Made by a program: the position numbers and the translations under genes. DNA of 64,000 bases from Serinicoccus profundi (GTDB lineage: Bacteria; Actinomycetota; Actinomycetes; Actinomycetales; Dermatophilaceae), in assembly GCF_008001015.1 (NCBI RefSeq), contig NZ_CP042862.1:1550001-1614000 (forward strand), written 5' to 3'. Below are positions 45,039-54,509 of this stretch, piece by piece. Within the stretch, counting starts at the first letter, position 1. Each line of letters opens with the position of its first letter. The notes under the pieces are model-generated. The model was given only the letters and a program-made list of their open reading frames with translations. It did not search any database and was not told the DNA's origin.

Positions 45039-46379
45039 TCACCTGTCCCGCCGGACCGAGCGCAGCTGCATCGCCGCCCGCACCGTGAGCACGACCAGCG
45101 CCAGAAGGAGCGCCGCGCGTAGCGCGAGGCCTGCCCGTCCGCGATCGATCGGCCCGGGGTCGCTCACCTCCGCCCCGTCCAGCAGGTCGGCGGCGATGGA
45201 CACCTCGACGATCGATGCGCCCGTCCAGCCGGGCTCTGCGACCAGCAGCTCCGTGGTCGAGCCGGTGCCCGCGTCGACCGACCACAGGTGCAGACGGTTG
45301 GTGGACCCCGCCTCCTGGTAGGCCGACACCAGGATCCGGTCCTCGCCGAGCCACCCGAGCGGTTCGGCCGTCAGGGCCACCTCGTTCGACCCCTCTGTCG
45401 CCCTCAGGTCCAGGTAGTAGGTCGATGTGACGGTCCCGTCCGCGAGCGTGTTGACTCTCAGCTCACCCCTGCTCCCGGTGACCACAGACCGTCCGTCTGG
45501 GCTGACGGCGGCCGGCCCGAGGTCGGGCCCCAGATCGAGGTCCTTCGCGACGACCCGCATACCGTCGGGGCTGCGCAGCTCGGTCCCCGCAGTCCCGGCC
45601 ACGAGCACTCCCTCGCCGTATGGGAGCGGTGCGACGCCGGTGACGCTGGAGACGTCGGGCAGCGGCGTGGGGCCGGTGCCCTCGGCGGCGCTCAGGTCGG
45701 CTCGTCGCACGTCGTCGACGGCGAGCTGAGACGCGCTGGAGAGCCCGGCATACCTGTCGTAGACGCCCTCGACCAGCCCGACGAAGACCGACTGGCTGTC
45801 CGCCGACCATCCCAGCGGCACGCTCGAACGTCCCTCGGGTAACGGCCAGGTACGGACCGACCCGTCCTCGAGCGACACCGTGAAGAGGTCACCCTCGCCC
45901 CCACGTCCACCGACGGCGACGGTGCGTCCGTCTGGCGACAACAGGATCGGCCCTGGGTCACCCTGGTCGCTGGGCACGCTCGCGTCGTCGGCGGTGTCGA
46001 GGCGCCGGTAGGACGTCCCGTCGGCGCCCAGGGCGATGGCCTGCGGGTGATCCAGGAACTCGACCCCTGAGCCGTGGGTGAAGACCATCGACGCCGGGCC
46101 GGCTGGGAGCCGCTCGACGGTGGCCGGCACATGTGCGTAGGCCGGGAACGGGTCCGGCAGCACGGCGTGCGTCCCCGTGGCGGCGGGTGAGCGGTCGCGC
46201 TCGGCGACGTGCAACGGAAGGAGCAGCAGCACCAGTGTCACGGCCGCCGCCACGAGGAGCGGACCGACCGGTGGACGGCCTCGTCGCCGCACGGGCAGCG
46301 GCACGTCGGGCAGATCGTGCAGGAGTCCCTGCAGCGCCCGGACCGCGCGCTCGCTCTGCTGCGGGTTAGTCCTCGACAT
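45039..46379 (-). CDS. membrane-anchored beta-propeller protein, ECF sigma partner
   Basis: A 446-residue protein. A membrane segment lies at ~38-55 (VGPLLVAAAVTLVLLLLPL), and a TolB/WD40-like propeller at ~85-400 with repeated blades (LLSPDGRTVAVGG, LGWSADSQSVFVG, AVSPDGRSVVTGS, LGWLGEDRILVSA). A second membrane segment sits at the C terminus (LALRAALLLALVVLTVRAA). The short cytoplasmic N terminus ([29 protein letters not shown]) resembles those of membrane proteins that follow ECF sigma genes and hold them inactive. It overlaps the sigma gene by 14 bp. An anti-sigma or signal-sensing role is inferred from context. Confidence 0.7.
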   Translation of the reverse strand: MSRTNPQQSERAVRALQGLLHDLPDVPLPVRRRGRPPVGPLLVAAAVTLVLLLLPLHVAERDRSPAATGTHAVLPDPFPAYAHVPATVERLPAGPASMVFTHGSGVEFLDHPQAIALGADGTSYRRLDTADDASVPSDQGDPGPILLSPDGRTVAVGGRGGEGDLFTVSLEDGSVRTWPLPEGRSSVPLGWSADSQSVFVGLVEGVYDRYAGLSSASQLAVDDVRRADLSAAEGTGPTPLPDVSSVTGVAPLPYGEGVLVAGTAGTELRSPDGMRVVAKDLDLGPDLGPAAVSPDGRSVVTGSRGELRVNTLADGTVTSTYYLDLRATEGSNEVALTAEPLGWLGEDRILVSAYQEAGSTNRLHLWSVDAGTGSTTELLVAEPGWTGASIVEVSIAADLLDGAEVSDPGPIDRGRAGLALRAALLLALVVLTVRAAMQLRSVRRDR

Positions 46380-46878
46380 CGACGGCCTCCTTCATCCGCG
46401 CCAGACCACGGTGTAGGCGCGACTTCACCGTGCCTTCCGCCACCTTCAGCGTCGCCGCGATCTGCGGCACGCTCAGGTCGTCGTAGAAACGCAGCACCAG
46501 CACGGCCCGGTGCTCCGGCGAGAGCCGCCCCAGCGCCTCCCGCACGGCCAGCTGGTCTGCAAGATCGGTCTCGGTGAGCTGGTCGGCCCGACCGCGACGC
46601 CAGCGTTCCCAGTGGTTCAGGTATGCCTGGTGCCGGGCCCGTCGTCGCAGCCAGGACCTCCCTCGGTTGACCACGACGCGACGCAGCCATGCAGGCGCAT
46701 CTCGCACGTCGTCGCGCTGCGAGAGGGCGAGCAGTGCCTCCTGCGCCAGGTCGTGCCCGGTCTCCAGGTCGCCCGTCACCGCCGCGCCGAGGCGCACCAA
46801 GGACTGGCGCAGCGACTCGGCCGGTGGTGCCGGACTCCTCGCCGCGTCCCTCGAGCGCGTCTCGCCGGGTGCGTCCAC
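46366..46878 (-). CDS. ECF-type RNA polymerase sigma factor (SigE-like)
   Basis: A 170-residue protein. Region 2 is seen in [25 protein letters not shown] and [27 protein letters not shown]. Region 4 is [51 protein letters not shown]. The part before region 2.2 is shorter than in most ECF factors. It would direct RNA polymerase to a stress or envelope regulon. It is coupled to the membrane propeller protein. GTG 46878 is the likely start; the frame is open further upstream without support. Confidence 0.85.
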   Translation of the reverse strand: MDAPGETRSRDAARSPAPPAESLRQSLVRLGAAVTGDLETGHDLAQEALLALSQRDDVRDAPAWLRRVVVNRGRSWLRRRARHQAYLNHWERWRRGRADQLTETDLADQLAVREALGRLSPEHRAVLVLRFYDDLSVPQIAATLKVAEGTVKSRLHRGLARMKEAVDVED

Positions 46879-46984
46879 GGCCTCTAGTCTCCCCGCAGGG
46901 TCGGATCGTTCCCTCACGGACCTCGACCACCGAACACGTACCGCGAAGATCGTCAGTCGGCTCGCCACGTGGCAGGGTAGGCCC

Positions 46985-47587
46985 GTGCCCGATCCCTCGC
47001 CTGACTTGACCATCGGCGTCCTCGCCGTCCAGGGCGACGTGCGCGAGCACGTCGCGGCGCTCGGCGCCGCCGGAGCGGCGACGCGCCTGGTGCGCCGTCC
47101 GGCCGAGCTGGACGGCCTCGACGGGCTCGTGATCCCCGGAGGGGAGTCGACCACCATCGACCGGCTCTGCCGGATCTTCGGGCTGCACGAGCCGATCCGT
47201 CGGCTCATCGCGGGCGGGCTGCCGGTCTACGGGTCGTGCGCCGGGATGATCCAGCTGGCCGAGGAGATCCTCGACGGCCACGCCGAGCAGCAGAGCTTCG
47301 GCGGCATCGACATGACCGTGCGCCGCAACGCCTTCGGCCGTCAGGTCGACAGCTTCGAGGTCGACCTGGAGATCACCGGGCTGAGCGACCCCGAGCGGCC
47401 CTTCGTCGCCGTCTTCATCCGGGCGCCCTGGGTGGAGCGGCTCGGGGAGGACGTCGAGGTCCTCGCCGCGGTCGACGGCCACCCCGTCGCGGTCCGGCAG
47501 GGCCCCCTGCTCGCCACGAGCTTCCACCCCGAGGTGACCGGCGACCACCGGGTCCACGAGCTCTTCGTCAAGGCCTGCTCAGGCTGA
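46985..47587 (+). CDS. pdxT: pyridoxal 5'-phosphate synthase glutaminase subunit PdxT
   Basis: A 200-residue class I glutaminase. [21 protein letters not shown] opens it, then [14 protein letters not shown], the nucleophile Cys in [29 protein letters not shown], and the His/Glu pair in [10 protein letters not shown] with a final EL. It supplies ammonia to PdxS for PLP synthesis. In relatives pdxS and pdxT are usually close; here an ECF sigma unit and the 7-kb island separate them. GTG 46985. Confidence 0.95.
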   Translation: MPDPSPDLTIGVLAVQGDVREHVAALGAAGAATRLVRRPAELDGLDGLVIPGGESTTIDRLCRIFGLHEPIRRLIAGGLPVYGSCAGMIQLAEEILDGHAEQQSFGGIDMTVRRNAFGRQVDSFEVDLEITGLSDPERPFVAVFIRAPWVERLGEDVEVLAAVDGHPVAVRQGPLLATSFHPEVTGDHRVHELFVKACSG

Positions 47588-48112
47588 GTCCGGCAGCACC
47601 ATGAGGACGAGGTCGTCCGCGTGGTCCGGCACCCAGTCGGGCCGCACCGTGGTGACGTCGCGCCAGCCGCGCCGCAGGTAGAGCCGACGCGCGTCCGCGT
47701 GGTCGGGGAAGACGTCCAGGACCGGCAGCAGCGCCTGTGCGCGCGCCCAGTCGATGGCGGTCCCCAGGAGCCGGCCGCCCAGGCCGAGGCCCGCCCGACC
47801 CGGCCCGACGAAGAGGGTGGAGACGGAGCCGAGGCGGTGGAGCGGCTTACCGGTGGCGGCGGCGAAGGCCCGGCCGAGCTCCCCGTCGTCCACGCGGTCG
47901 ACCGCGACATGCCCGGCGAGCGTGCCCCCCACCTCGACGACCCAGGCGGCCAGGTCGCGTCCGCGCGCGACGAACTGCTCGGCCGGCATGGGCAGCGGGT
48001 TGCGCATCGGGTAGCCCGTCGTGGGCTGCTGCGCGAGCAACAGCCGCGCCAGCTCCGGGACGTCGCCGTCCTCGCGCGGGCGGATCCGGACGTCGTCGGG
48101 GGAGGAGGGCAC
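47579..48112 (-). CDS. GNAT family N-acetyltransferase
   Basis: A 177-residue acetyltransferase. [18 protein letters not shown] opens the fold, [18 protein letters not shown] gives central strands, and the acetyl-CoA loop is [27 protein letters not shown], with the G-L-G-x-G step. [12 protein letters not shown] closes it. The acceptor is unknown. GTG 48112 has TAGGCT 7 nt upstream. Its stop overlaps the convergent pdxT end by 9 bp. Confidence 0.85.
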   Translation of the reverse strand: MPSSPDDVRIRPREDGDVPELARLLLAQQPTTGYPMRNPLPMPAEQFVARGRDLAAWVVEVGGTLAGHVAVDRVDDGELGRAFAAATGKPLHRLGSVSTLFVGPGRAGLGLGGRLLGTAIDWARAQALLPVLDVFPDHADARRLYLRRGWRDVTTVRPDWVPDHADDLVLMVLPDSA

Positions 48113-48119
48113 GGCACGC

Positions 48120-48125
48120 AGCCTA
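48120..48125 (-). promoter_or_regulatory. -10 box TAGGCT before GNAT gene
   Basis: Minus-strand TAGGCT, 7 nt before GTG 48112; leaderless spacing. Confidence 0.4.
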
Positions 48126-48144
48126 GGGTCGGACGGCCCGACCC

Positions 48145-50475
48145 TCAGCGCAGGTAGCGGTCCAACGCCCGCAGCGTGTCGTCGGTGATGCCGGAGGTGC
48201 CACCGAGGACGTACATCGACGAGGGCCGCAGGTGCGTGAGCGCGAGGTCGGCACCGCGCACGACCCGGTCACCGCTCGTCAGCACCAGGGGGGCGTCGTG
48301 CCGTCCCGCGAGCGCGGCGGCCACTAGGGCGTCCGGGTAGTCGGTGCCGAGCGCGACGAAGGACGGGTCGGTCCCCGGCGGGAAGGTCCGGGCGATCGCC
48401 GCCGCGGTGCGGTAGCGGTCCGAGCCGGACCAGCGCACGGCGCCGTCGGAGGCGTACCGCCCGGCGGCCCGCATCACCGCCCGGGAGACCGCGCCCTCGC
48501 CCCCGAGCACGACCACCTCGCGCGGTCGCAGCCGCGCCAGCGCCTTGGCGGTGCTCGGGTGCAGCTCGCCGGGGCGGGTCAGCAGCAGCGGAACCTGTTG
48601 GCCGTTGGCGACCGCGGCGCCGGAGAGCGCGTCGGGGAAGGCCTGGCCGCTGGCCAGCAGCACCCGGTCGACCCCGGCGGGGTAGTAGGCGGCGAGCGCG
48701 GCGGCGGTGCCGTAGCGGTCCTCCCCTGCGACCCGGTCCACCCTCCCGGTGCGGGCGTAGTCGCGCAGCTCGGTGAGGACGGCGCCGCTCACCGCACCCG
48801 TGCCCCCCAGCACCACGAGGCGGTCCGGCCGCAGCCGGTTCAGCGCGCGCTGCGTCGCGGCGGGCACGTCGCCCGGGCGGGTGAGCAGGATGGGCGCATC
48901 GTAGACCCCGGCCCGCGCGGCGGCCGCGAGCGCGTCGGGGTAGTCGCGGCCCGACACGACGTAGACGACCTCGAGCCCCGGTGACCACTGCTCCGCGACG
49001 GTCGCCGCGGTCGCGAACCGGTCGGCGCCCCCGAGCCGCACCGGCTCGGTCGGCGTCGGGGCCGGGGCGGCGAAGGTGAAGTAGTCGGAGGACAGGCCGT
49101 CGGAGTAGGTCGGCCAGTAGCGGGCGAGCATGAGGCCGCTGCCGGTCGCGTGGGCGTAGGTGTATGCGCCGCCCGCGGTGAAGCCCTCGACCCGCGCGGT
49201 GAGGACCCGGCCGCCCCAGGCCCCCACGCCGTCGCGGGTGAGGACCTGCACCCGCTCCACCCGGTGTATGCCGTAGCGCTGCTGCAGCGAGGTCCGCGGC
49301 AGCGAGGCGGTCCACCGGTGCCGGGGGTTGGCCGCGACCGCGTCGTAGGGGTCGCGCTGGGCGCGCAGGTAGTCGTGGCCGTTGCCGGAGGCGATGGTCT
49401 GCCCGCCCGTCGAGGCGGAGTACATCGTCGTGGCGAGCCGGCGCCCGTTGGGGAAGGCGAAGGTCAGGACCTGCCCGGAGGTGGCGTCGACCGCCGTCGT
49501 GTTGGCGGAGAACTCGTAGCTGCTCATCGTGCCGTCGGAGTGGCGGACGCCGCGGCCGCGGTAGGCCTGGCAGGCCGTGGAGTCGCAGATGTCGTAGTAG
49601 CCCGTGCTCGCGCTGCGCCTGGCGTAGGTGCGGGCGGCGACGGACTGGGCCCGCAGCGCCTGCTGGTGGAACGACGGGCCCATCTCGGCGGCGACGACGG
49701 AGCGCAGGTAGTGCTCCAGCGGGAGGTGGTTGACGGTGGCGAGCGCGGTGCTGCCGTGATGGGTGGCGGTCACGGCTCCGCGGTAGATGCGGGTCCCGGC
49801 GCCGGGCAGGACGACGTCGACCGTGCCCTCCGACGGCGAGCTGAAGGTCACCGGGCAACGGCGGGACATGCCCGAGGGCCACCACGCCGACCAGGAGGAA
49901 CCGTCATACCCCTGCAGCACGCAGGACGTCGCGGAGGTGCCGGTCGCGCGGACCCGCCAGTGGGTCCGGCCCGCGGGCAGGGCCCACGTGGTGCCCCCGG
50001 CGGAGGCGCCCACCCGTTGCCCGGGACGGTGGGCGACCTGGGTCACGCCGTCGTGGTCGACGGTAAGGCCCACGGAGATGTCCGAGGACGCCCAGGTCTC
50101 CAACCGGGTGCCGGCGTAGTAGAACGCCAGGATCTTGTCGTGGCTGACGCCCTGGAGCCCCGCTCCGTGGGCACCCCACTGCGACATGCCGATGCGGTGG
50201 CCGTAGCCGCCGCCGGTGATGTCATAGCTGCCGTCGGCGGGCACGGGGTAGACCTCCGAGCCCGGCACCGGGGCGGGCAGCACTGGGCTGTCCGTGACCA
50301 CGGTGGTCTCCCCGAGCTCCTCGGGCGTCTGGGGCTCGGTGACGGACTCCGCGCGCTGCGCGTAGGGCAGGGCGTCGGGGGACTCGGGCTCCTGCGGGTT
50401 CGCCAGGGTGGGTGCGCCCGTGACCAGGGACAGGACGAGCGCGAGGGTGAGCCCCACGATGGATGGTCGTCGCAC
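48145..50475 (-). CDS. SpoIID/LytB domain protein with cell wall-binding repeats
   Basis: A 776-residue secreted protein. A signal peptide ([25 protein letters not shown]) precedes an acidic linker. The SpoIID/LytB region (~70-460) has [52 protein letters not shown] and [12 protein letters not shown], as in proteins that cut denuded peptidoglycan glycans. Three cell-wall-binding type 2 repeats follow (R-x-G-G-x-D-R-F/Y...YPDALAA...LL-T-R-P...V-V-L-G-G). GTG 50475 is chosen for its CTCTGGAG 5 nt upstream and immediate signal peptide; an ATG at 50514 is an alternative. Likely role: wall remodelling at the surface. Confidence 0.85.
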   Translation of the reverse strand: MRRPSIVGLTLALVLSLVTGAPTLANPQEPESPDALPYAQRAESVTEPQTPEELGETTVVTDSPVLPAPVPGSEVYPVPADGSYDITGGGYGHRIGMSQWGAHGAGLQGVSHDKILAFYYAGTRLETWASSDISVGLTVDHDGVTQVAHRPGQRVGASAGGTTWALPAGRTHWRVRATGTSATSCVLQGYDGSSWSAWWPSGMSRRCPVTFSSPSEGTVDVVLPGAGTRIYRGAVTATHHGSTALATVNHLPLEHYLRSVVAAEMGPSFHQQALRAQSVAARTYARRSASTGYYDICDSTACQAYRGRGVRHSDGTMSSYEFSANTTAVDATSGQVLTFAFPNGRRLATTMYSASTGGQTIASGNGHDYLRAQRDPYDAVAANPRHRWTASLPRTSLQQRYGIHRVERVQVLTRDGVGAWGGRVLTARVEGFTAGGAYTYAHATGSGLMLARYWPTYSDGLSSDYFTFAAPAPTPTEPVRLGGADRFATAATVAEQWSPGLEVVYVVSGRDYPDALAAAARAGVYDAPILLTRPGDVPAATQRALNRLRPDRLVVLGGTGAVSGAVLTELRDYARTGRVDRVAGEDRYGTAAALAAYYPAGVDRVLLASGQAFPDALSGAAVANGQQVPLLLTRPGELHPSTAKALARLRPREVVVLGGEGAVSRAVMRAAGRYASDGAVRWSGSDRYRTAAAIARTFPPGTDPSFVALGTDYPDALVAAALAGRHDAPLVLTSGDRVVRGADLALTHLRPSSMYVLGGTSGITDDTLRALDRYLR

Positions 50476-50615
50476 GATGACTCCAGAGGTGGGTAGGCGC
50501 CTGGGCAGGGACATACCCGGGCGGGGCACCACTATGCGACACGAGGTATGCCTGGGGCAAGAGTGGCGGATGATCTCGTGCGCCCCGCGACGCGGGCCGC
50601 GGGCGGGGTGGCAGG

Positions 50616-50621
50616 TAACCT
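50616..50621 (+). promoter_or_regulatory. candidate -10 box TAACCT of yebC-ruvCAB
   Basis: TAACCT lies ~77 nt before ATG 50699, giving a ~70-nt leader; divergent from the SpoIID gene. Confidence 0.3.
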
Positions 50622-50698
50622 GGGTGGCCGGTGCGGCGCGCGCTCGGCGCCCGCACGTCCGACCCCGTACGCAGACCGAAGGACTCGAGGAGCAAACG

Positions 50699-51469
50699 AT
50701 GAGTGGTCACTCCAAGTGGGCGACGACCAAGCACAAGAAGGCCGCGATCGATGCCAAGCGCGGCAAGCTCTTCGCCAAGCTCATCAAGAACATCGAGGTT
50801 GCGGCCCGCATGGGTGGGGGAGACCCGACCGGCAACCCGACGCTCTACGACGCCATCCAAAAGGCCAAGAAGAGCTCGGTGCCCAACGACAACATCGACC
50901 GAGCCGTCAAGCGGGGGTCGGGCGCCGAGGCGGGCGGGGCGAGCTATGAGGCGCTGGTCTACGAGGGCTACGCGCCCGGTGGCGTCGCGCTCTACATCGA
51001 GTGCCTGACGGACAATAAGAACCGTGCCGTCATGGAGGTCCGCACCGCGCTGACCCGCAACGGCGGGTCGATGGCCGACAGCGGCTCGGTCGCCTACCTC
51101 TTCGAGCGCAAGGGCCAGGTCGTGGTGCCCAAGGACCAGGAGGGCGGTGCGGCCAGCGAGGACTCGCTGCTCGAGATCGTGCTGGAGTCCGGCGCGGAGG
51201 AGGTCGAGGACGCCGGCGAGTCCTTCGAGGTCATCTCCGAGGCGGGCGACGTCGTGGCCGTGCGCACCGCGCTGCAGGACGCCGGGATGGACTACGACTC
51301 GGCCGAGGTGACCTTCGTGCCGAGCATGCAGGTGCCGTTGGACGCCGACGGCGCCAAGAAGGTCATCCGCGTCATCGACGCGCTCGAGGACTGCGACGAC
51401 GTGCAGAACGTCTACTCCAACGCCGACATCTCCGACGAGGTCCTCGCCGAGCTCGACGCCGAGGACTGA
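50699..51469 (+). CDS. YebC/PmpR family regulator
   Basis: A 256-residue protein of standard length. [43 protein letters not shown] is the invariant start, followed by [16 protein letters not shown] and the acidic C-terminal domain. Family members were described as DNA-binding regulators and more recently linked to relief of ribosome stalling at proline-rich sites. It leads the ruvCAB genes, the usual context. An AGGAGC-type site precedes the ATG. Confidence 0.93.
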   Translation: MSGHSKWATTKHKKAAIDAKRGKLFAKLIKNIEVAARMGGGDPTGNPTLYDAIQKAKKSSVPNDNIDRAVKRGSGAEAGGASYEALVYEGYAPGGVALYIECLTDNKNRAVMEVRTALTRNGGSMADSGSVAYLFERKGQVVVPKDQEGGAASEDSLLEIVLESGAEEVEDAGESFEVISEAGDVVAVRTALQDAGMDYDSAEVTFVPSMQVPLDADGAKKVIRVIDALEDCDDVQNVYSNADISDEVLAELDAED

Positions 51470-51563
51470 GCGCCAGGTCGCGGGGCGTGTCGTGCGCCGG
51501 GTGCGTCAGCGTGGGCTTGTAGCGTGGGTCCGAACATCTGTCCACACGATCGACGGGAGCGGT

Positions 51564-52235
51564 ATGCGTGTGCTCGGCGTCGATCCCGGTCTGACCCGGT
51601 GCGGCCTCGGGGTCGTGGAGGGGCTGCCGGGCCGGTCCCTGCGACTGGTCGAGGTGGGTGTGATCCGCACCCCGCCGACCGATGAGCCAGCCGAGCGCCT
51701 GCTCACCCTGCAGACCGAGCTCGACGAGTGGCTGGCCCGCACGACGCCGGACGCCATCGCCGTCGAGCGGGTCTTCGCCAGCACCCGCAACAGCAGCATC
51801 ATGGGCGTGGCCCAGGCCTCGGCCGTGCCCATGCTCGCTGCAGCCCGGCTGGGGCTCCCGCTCGCGCTGCACACCCCCTCGGAGGTCAAGGCCGCCGTCA
51901 CCGGCAACGGTCGGGCCGACAAGGCCCAGGTGACGCACATGGTCATCCGCATCCTCACCCTGGAGCAGGCGCCGCGGCCGGCCGATGCCGCCGACGCGCT
52001 GGCCCTGGCCATCTGCCACCTGTGGCGTGGTGCGGCGCTGGCCCGGGTGGATGACGGCACACCGTCGCGCAACCGGCTCCAGGACGCCGAGCTCGAGGCC
52101 TCCCGCTCCGCCCCTAACCGGCTCGCCCAGCTGCACGCCGAGCACCGCACCGCGGCCCGTTCGGCGGCCTCCCGCGCCTCGGCGCGGGCGGCGGGCCGCC
52201 CCACCACCGTCACCAGCAGGAGGAACCCCCGGTGA
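51564..52235 (+). CDS. ruvC: crossover junction endodeoxyribonuclease RuvC
   Basis: A 223-residue RNase-H-fold resolvase. Catalytic acids are Asp in [12 protein letters not shown], Glu in AIAVERVFA, and the Asp pair in [14 protein letters not shown]. It cuts Holliday junctions held by RuvAB. The C-terminal ~45 residues are a basic Ala/Arg tail beyond the core. GTGA overlap with ruvA. Confidence 0.95.
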   Translation: MRVLGVDPGLTRCGLGVVEGLPGRSLRLVEVGVIRTPPTDEPAERLLTLQTELDEWLARTTPDAIAVERVFASTRNSSIMGVAQASAVPMLAAARLGLPLALHTPSEVKAAVTGNGRADKAQVTHMVIRILTLEQAPRPADAADALALAICHLWRGAALARVDDGTPSRNRLQDAELEASRSAPNRLAQLHAEHRTAARSAASRASARAAGRPTTVTSRRNPR

Positions 52236-52843
52236 TCGCCTCGGTCCGCGGACCCATCCGTCACGTCGGCCTCGACCATGTCGTCGTGGAGGTCGGTGGT
52301 GTCGGCCTGCTCGTGCACACCACCCCGGAGACCGCGGCGGGCTGCCGCACCGGTCAGGAGCTCACCCTGGAGACGACCCTCGTCGTCCGCGAGGAGTCGC
52401 TCACCCTCTACGGCTTCGACGGCGCCGACGCCAAGGCGCTCTTCGAGCAGGTGCAGACCGTGAGCGGGGTCGGCCCGCGGCTGGCGCTGGCCATGCTGTC
52501 GGTGCACTCACCCGGGGCCGTGCGGACCGCGCTGGCCCAGGGCGACCTCGTCGCCCTGACCAAGGTGCCGGGCATCGGCAAGAAGTCGGCCGAGCGGCTC
52601 GTGCTCGAGCTCAGGGACAAGATCCTGGCCCTCGGCGTCGAGCCGGGGCTGGCCGGTGGGGGAGCGGTCGCGGCGGCCGGCGGTGAGGACGCCGTGCAGA
52701 CCCAGGTGCGCGAGGCGCTGCAGGGCCTGGGCTGGACGGCCAAGCAGGCCGAGGGTGCGCTCGACACGGTCGCCAAGGGTGCTGAGGCGCCCACCGACGT
52801 GGCCGCGCTGCTGCGTGCCACCCTGCGGGAGCTCGGCCGGTGA
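52232..52843 (+). CDS. ruvA: Holliday junction branch migration protein RuvA
   Basis: A 203-residue protein with the OB domain ([24 protein letters not shown]), helix-hairpin-helix motifs ([22 protein letters not shown]) and a C-terminal RuvB-binding helix bundle. Tetramers bind four-way junctions. GTG 52232 overlaps ruvC, and its stop overlaps ruvB. Confidence 0.95.
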   Translation: MIASVRGPIRHVGLDHVVVEVGGVGLLVHTTPETAAGCRTGQELTLETTLVVREESLTLYGFDGADAKALFEQVQTVSGVGPRLALAMLSVHSPGAVRTALAQGDLVALTKVPGIGKKSAERLVLELRDKILALGVEPGLAGGGAVAAAGGEDAVQTQVREALQGLGWTAKQAEGALDTVAKGAEAPTDVAALLRATLRELGR

Positions 52844-53994
52844 GCGGCGCGGGCGGGGCCGCCGCCGACGGGTCCTACGAGGTCGAGGTGCCCGAGGAGT
52901 CGCTCGCCGGGACGGAGCGCGTGGTCGATCCGTCGGGCACCGATGAGGAGCGTCGGATCGAGGCCGCTCTGCGGCCCCGCCGGCTCTCGGAGTTCCCCGG
53001 CCAGCAACGGGTCCGCGACCAGCTCGGCCTCGTGCTCGAGGCCGCGCGGCGGCGCGGGAGCCCGCCCGACCACGTGCTGCTCTCCGGGCCGCCCGGGCTC
53101 GGCAAGACGACGCTGGCCATGATCATCGCCGGTGAGCTGGAGCAGCCCATCCGGATCACCAGCGGCCCGGCCATCCAGCACGCCGGAGACCTCGCCGCGG
53201 TGCTGTCCTCGCTCGTCGAGGGGGAGGTGCTCTTCCTCGACGAGATCCACCGCATGTCCCGGCCGGCCGAGGAGATGCTCTACCTCGCCATGGAGGACTT
53301 CCGGGTCGACGTCATCGTCGGCAAGGGGCCGGGTGCGACCGCCATCCCGCTGGAGCTGCCGCCGTTCACCGTGGTCGGCGCCACCACGCGCGCCGGGCTG
53401 CTGCCCGCGCCGCTGCGCGACCGCTTCGGGTTCACCGGCCACCTCGACTACTACGCCACCGCCGACCTCGTGACGATCCTGCACCGCAACGCCGCGCTGC
53501 TGGAGATCGAGGCCGACGAGCCCGGGATCACCCAGATCGCCTCCCGCTCCCGCGGCACGCCCCGCATCGCCAACCGGCTGCTGCGCCGGGTCCGCGACTG
53601 GGCGCAGGTGCACGGCCAGCACATCGTCGACGAGCCGGCGGCGATGGAGGCGCTGGCGCTCTTCGACGTCGACGCGCTGGGCCTGGACCGCCTGGACCGC
53701 GCCGTGCTCGAGGCGCTGTGCACGCGCTTCCGGGGCGGCCCGGTCGGGCTCTCCACGCTCGCCGTGGCGGTCGGGGAGGAGCCGGACACCGTCGAGACGG
53801 TCGCCGAGCCCTACCTCGTCCGCGAGGGCTTCATGATCCGCACCCCCCGCGGGCGCGCCGCCAGCCCGGCCGCGTGGAGCCATCTCGGGCTGACCCCGCC
53901 CGCCGGGTCCGGTCAGGAGGTGCCGGGGTCGGGCACCCCGGGCCGCTTCCGCCGCGACGACACCGACCCCGCGACCCTGCCGCTGGGCGAATGA
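52840..53994 (+). CDS. ruvB: Holliday junction branch migration helicase RuvB
   Basis: A 384-residue AAA+ motor. An acidic ~30-residue extension precedes [19 protein letters not shown]. Walker A is [15 protein letters not shown], Walker [10 protein letters not shown], sensor 1 [19 protein letters not shown], and the winged-helix end is [17 protein letters not shown] Gly/Pro-rich tail of ~35 residues follows. Drives branch migration with RuvA. GTG start overlapping ruvA. Confidence 0.95.
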   Translation: MSGAGGAAADGSYEVEVPEESLAGTERVVDPSGTDEERRIEAALRPRRLSEFPGQQRVRDQLGLVLEAARRRGSPPDHVLLSGPPGLGKTTLAMIIAGELEQPIRITSGPAIQHAGDLAAVLSSLVEGEVLFLDEIHRMSRPAEEMLYLAMEDFRVDVIVGKGPGATAIPLELPPFTVVGATTRAGLLPAPLRDRFGFTGHLDYYATADLVTILHRNAALLEIEADEPGITQIASRSRGTPRIANRLLRRVRDWAQVHGQHIVDEPAAMEALALFDVDALGLDRLDRAVLEALCTRFRGGPVGLSTLAVAVGEEPDTVETVAEPYLVREGFMIRTPRGRAASPAAWSHLGLTPPAGSGQEVPGSGTPGRFRRDDTDPATLPLGE

Positions 53995-54041
53995 GGTGGA
54001 CACGGCATACCCGCCTCTTTGGCCGCCCCGGCGGACTCACC

Positions 54042-54047
54042 TAGACT
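54042..54047 (+). promoter_or_regulatory. -10 box TAGACT of yajC-secDF
   Basis: TAGACT lies 93 nt before ATG 54141, giving an ~85-nt leader. It is the first strong box after ruvB, so yajC-secD-secF may have its own promoter. Confidence 0.4.
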
Positions 54048-54140
54048 GCCCCGGGTGCCTGCCGCGCGCGTCAGCGTGAGGGCGGGACGACGGCGTCGCA
54101 CCGGCGCCCCACGAGACACGCACCTTCGAAGGGTCACTCC

Positions 54141-54509
54141 ATGACACTGGCGACCGGCGCCGCTGCGGGCGCGGGAGGCTCCGGCCTCACGATGCTCATC
54201 CTGGCACTGCCGATCCTCTTCCTGCTGTTCCTCATGTTCAGCCAGCGACGGAGGGCCAAGGCCGTCACCGACGCCCAGGCGCAGTTCCAGCCGGGGCAGG
54301 AGGTCATGACGACCTCGGGCATGTATGGCGTCGTGCGGGCCGTCGAGGGCGACATCATCCACCTCGAGGCGGGCGGGGCGACCTTCCGCTTCCAGCGCCG
54401 CGCGATCCTGCCGCTGACCATGGTCGGCGGCAGCTCCGCGCCCACCTCCTCCCCGGACGCCGAGGGCCGCACCGGCACCACCGACGGCGACGAGGAGCCC
54501 CAGCGATGA
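54141..54509 (+). CDS. yajC: preprotein translocase subunit YajC
   Basis: 122 residues. One membrane helix (LTMLILALPILFLLFLMF) is followed by SQRRRAKAVTDAQAQFQPGQEVMTTSGMYGVV, the family core, then a basic and polar tail. It joins SecDF in the Sec translocon holo-complex. Overlaps secD by ATGA. Confidence 0.92.
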   Translation: MTLATGAAAGAGGSGLTMLILALPILFLLFLMFSQRRRAKAVTDAQAQFQPGQEVMTTSGMYGVVRAVEGDIIHLEAGGATFRFQRRAILPLTMVGGSSAPTSSPDAEGRTGTTDGDEEPQR

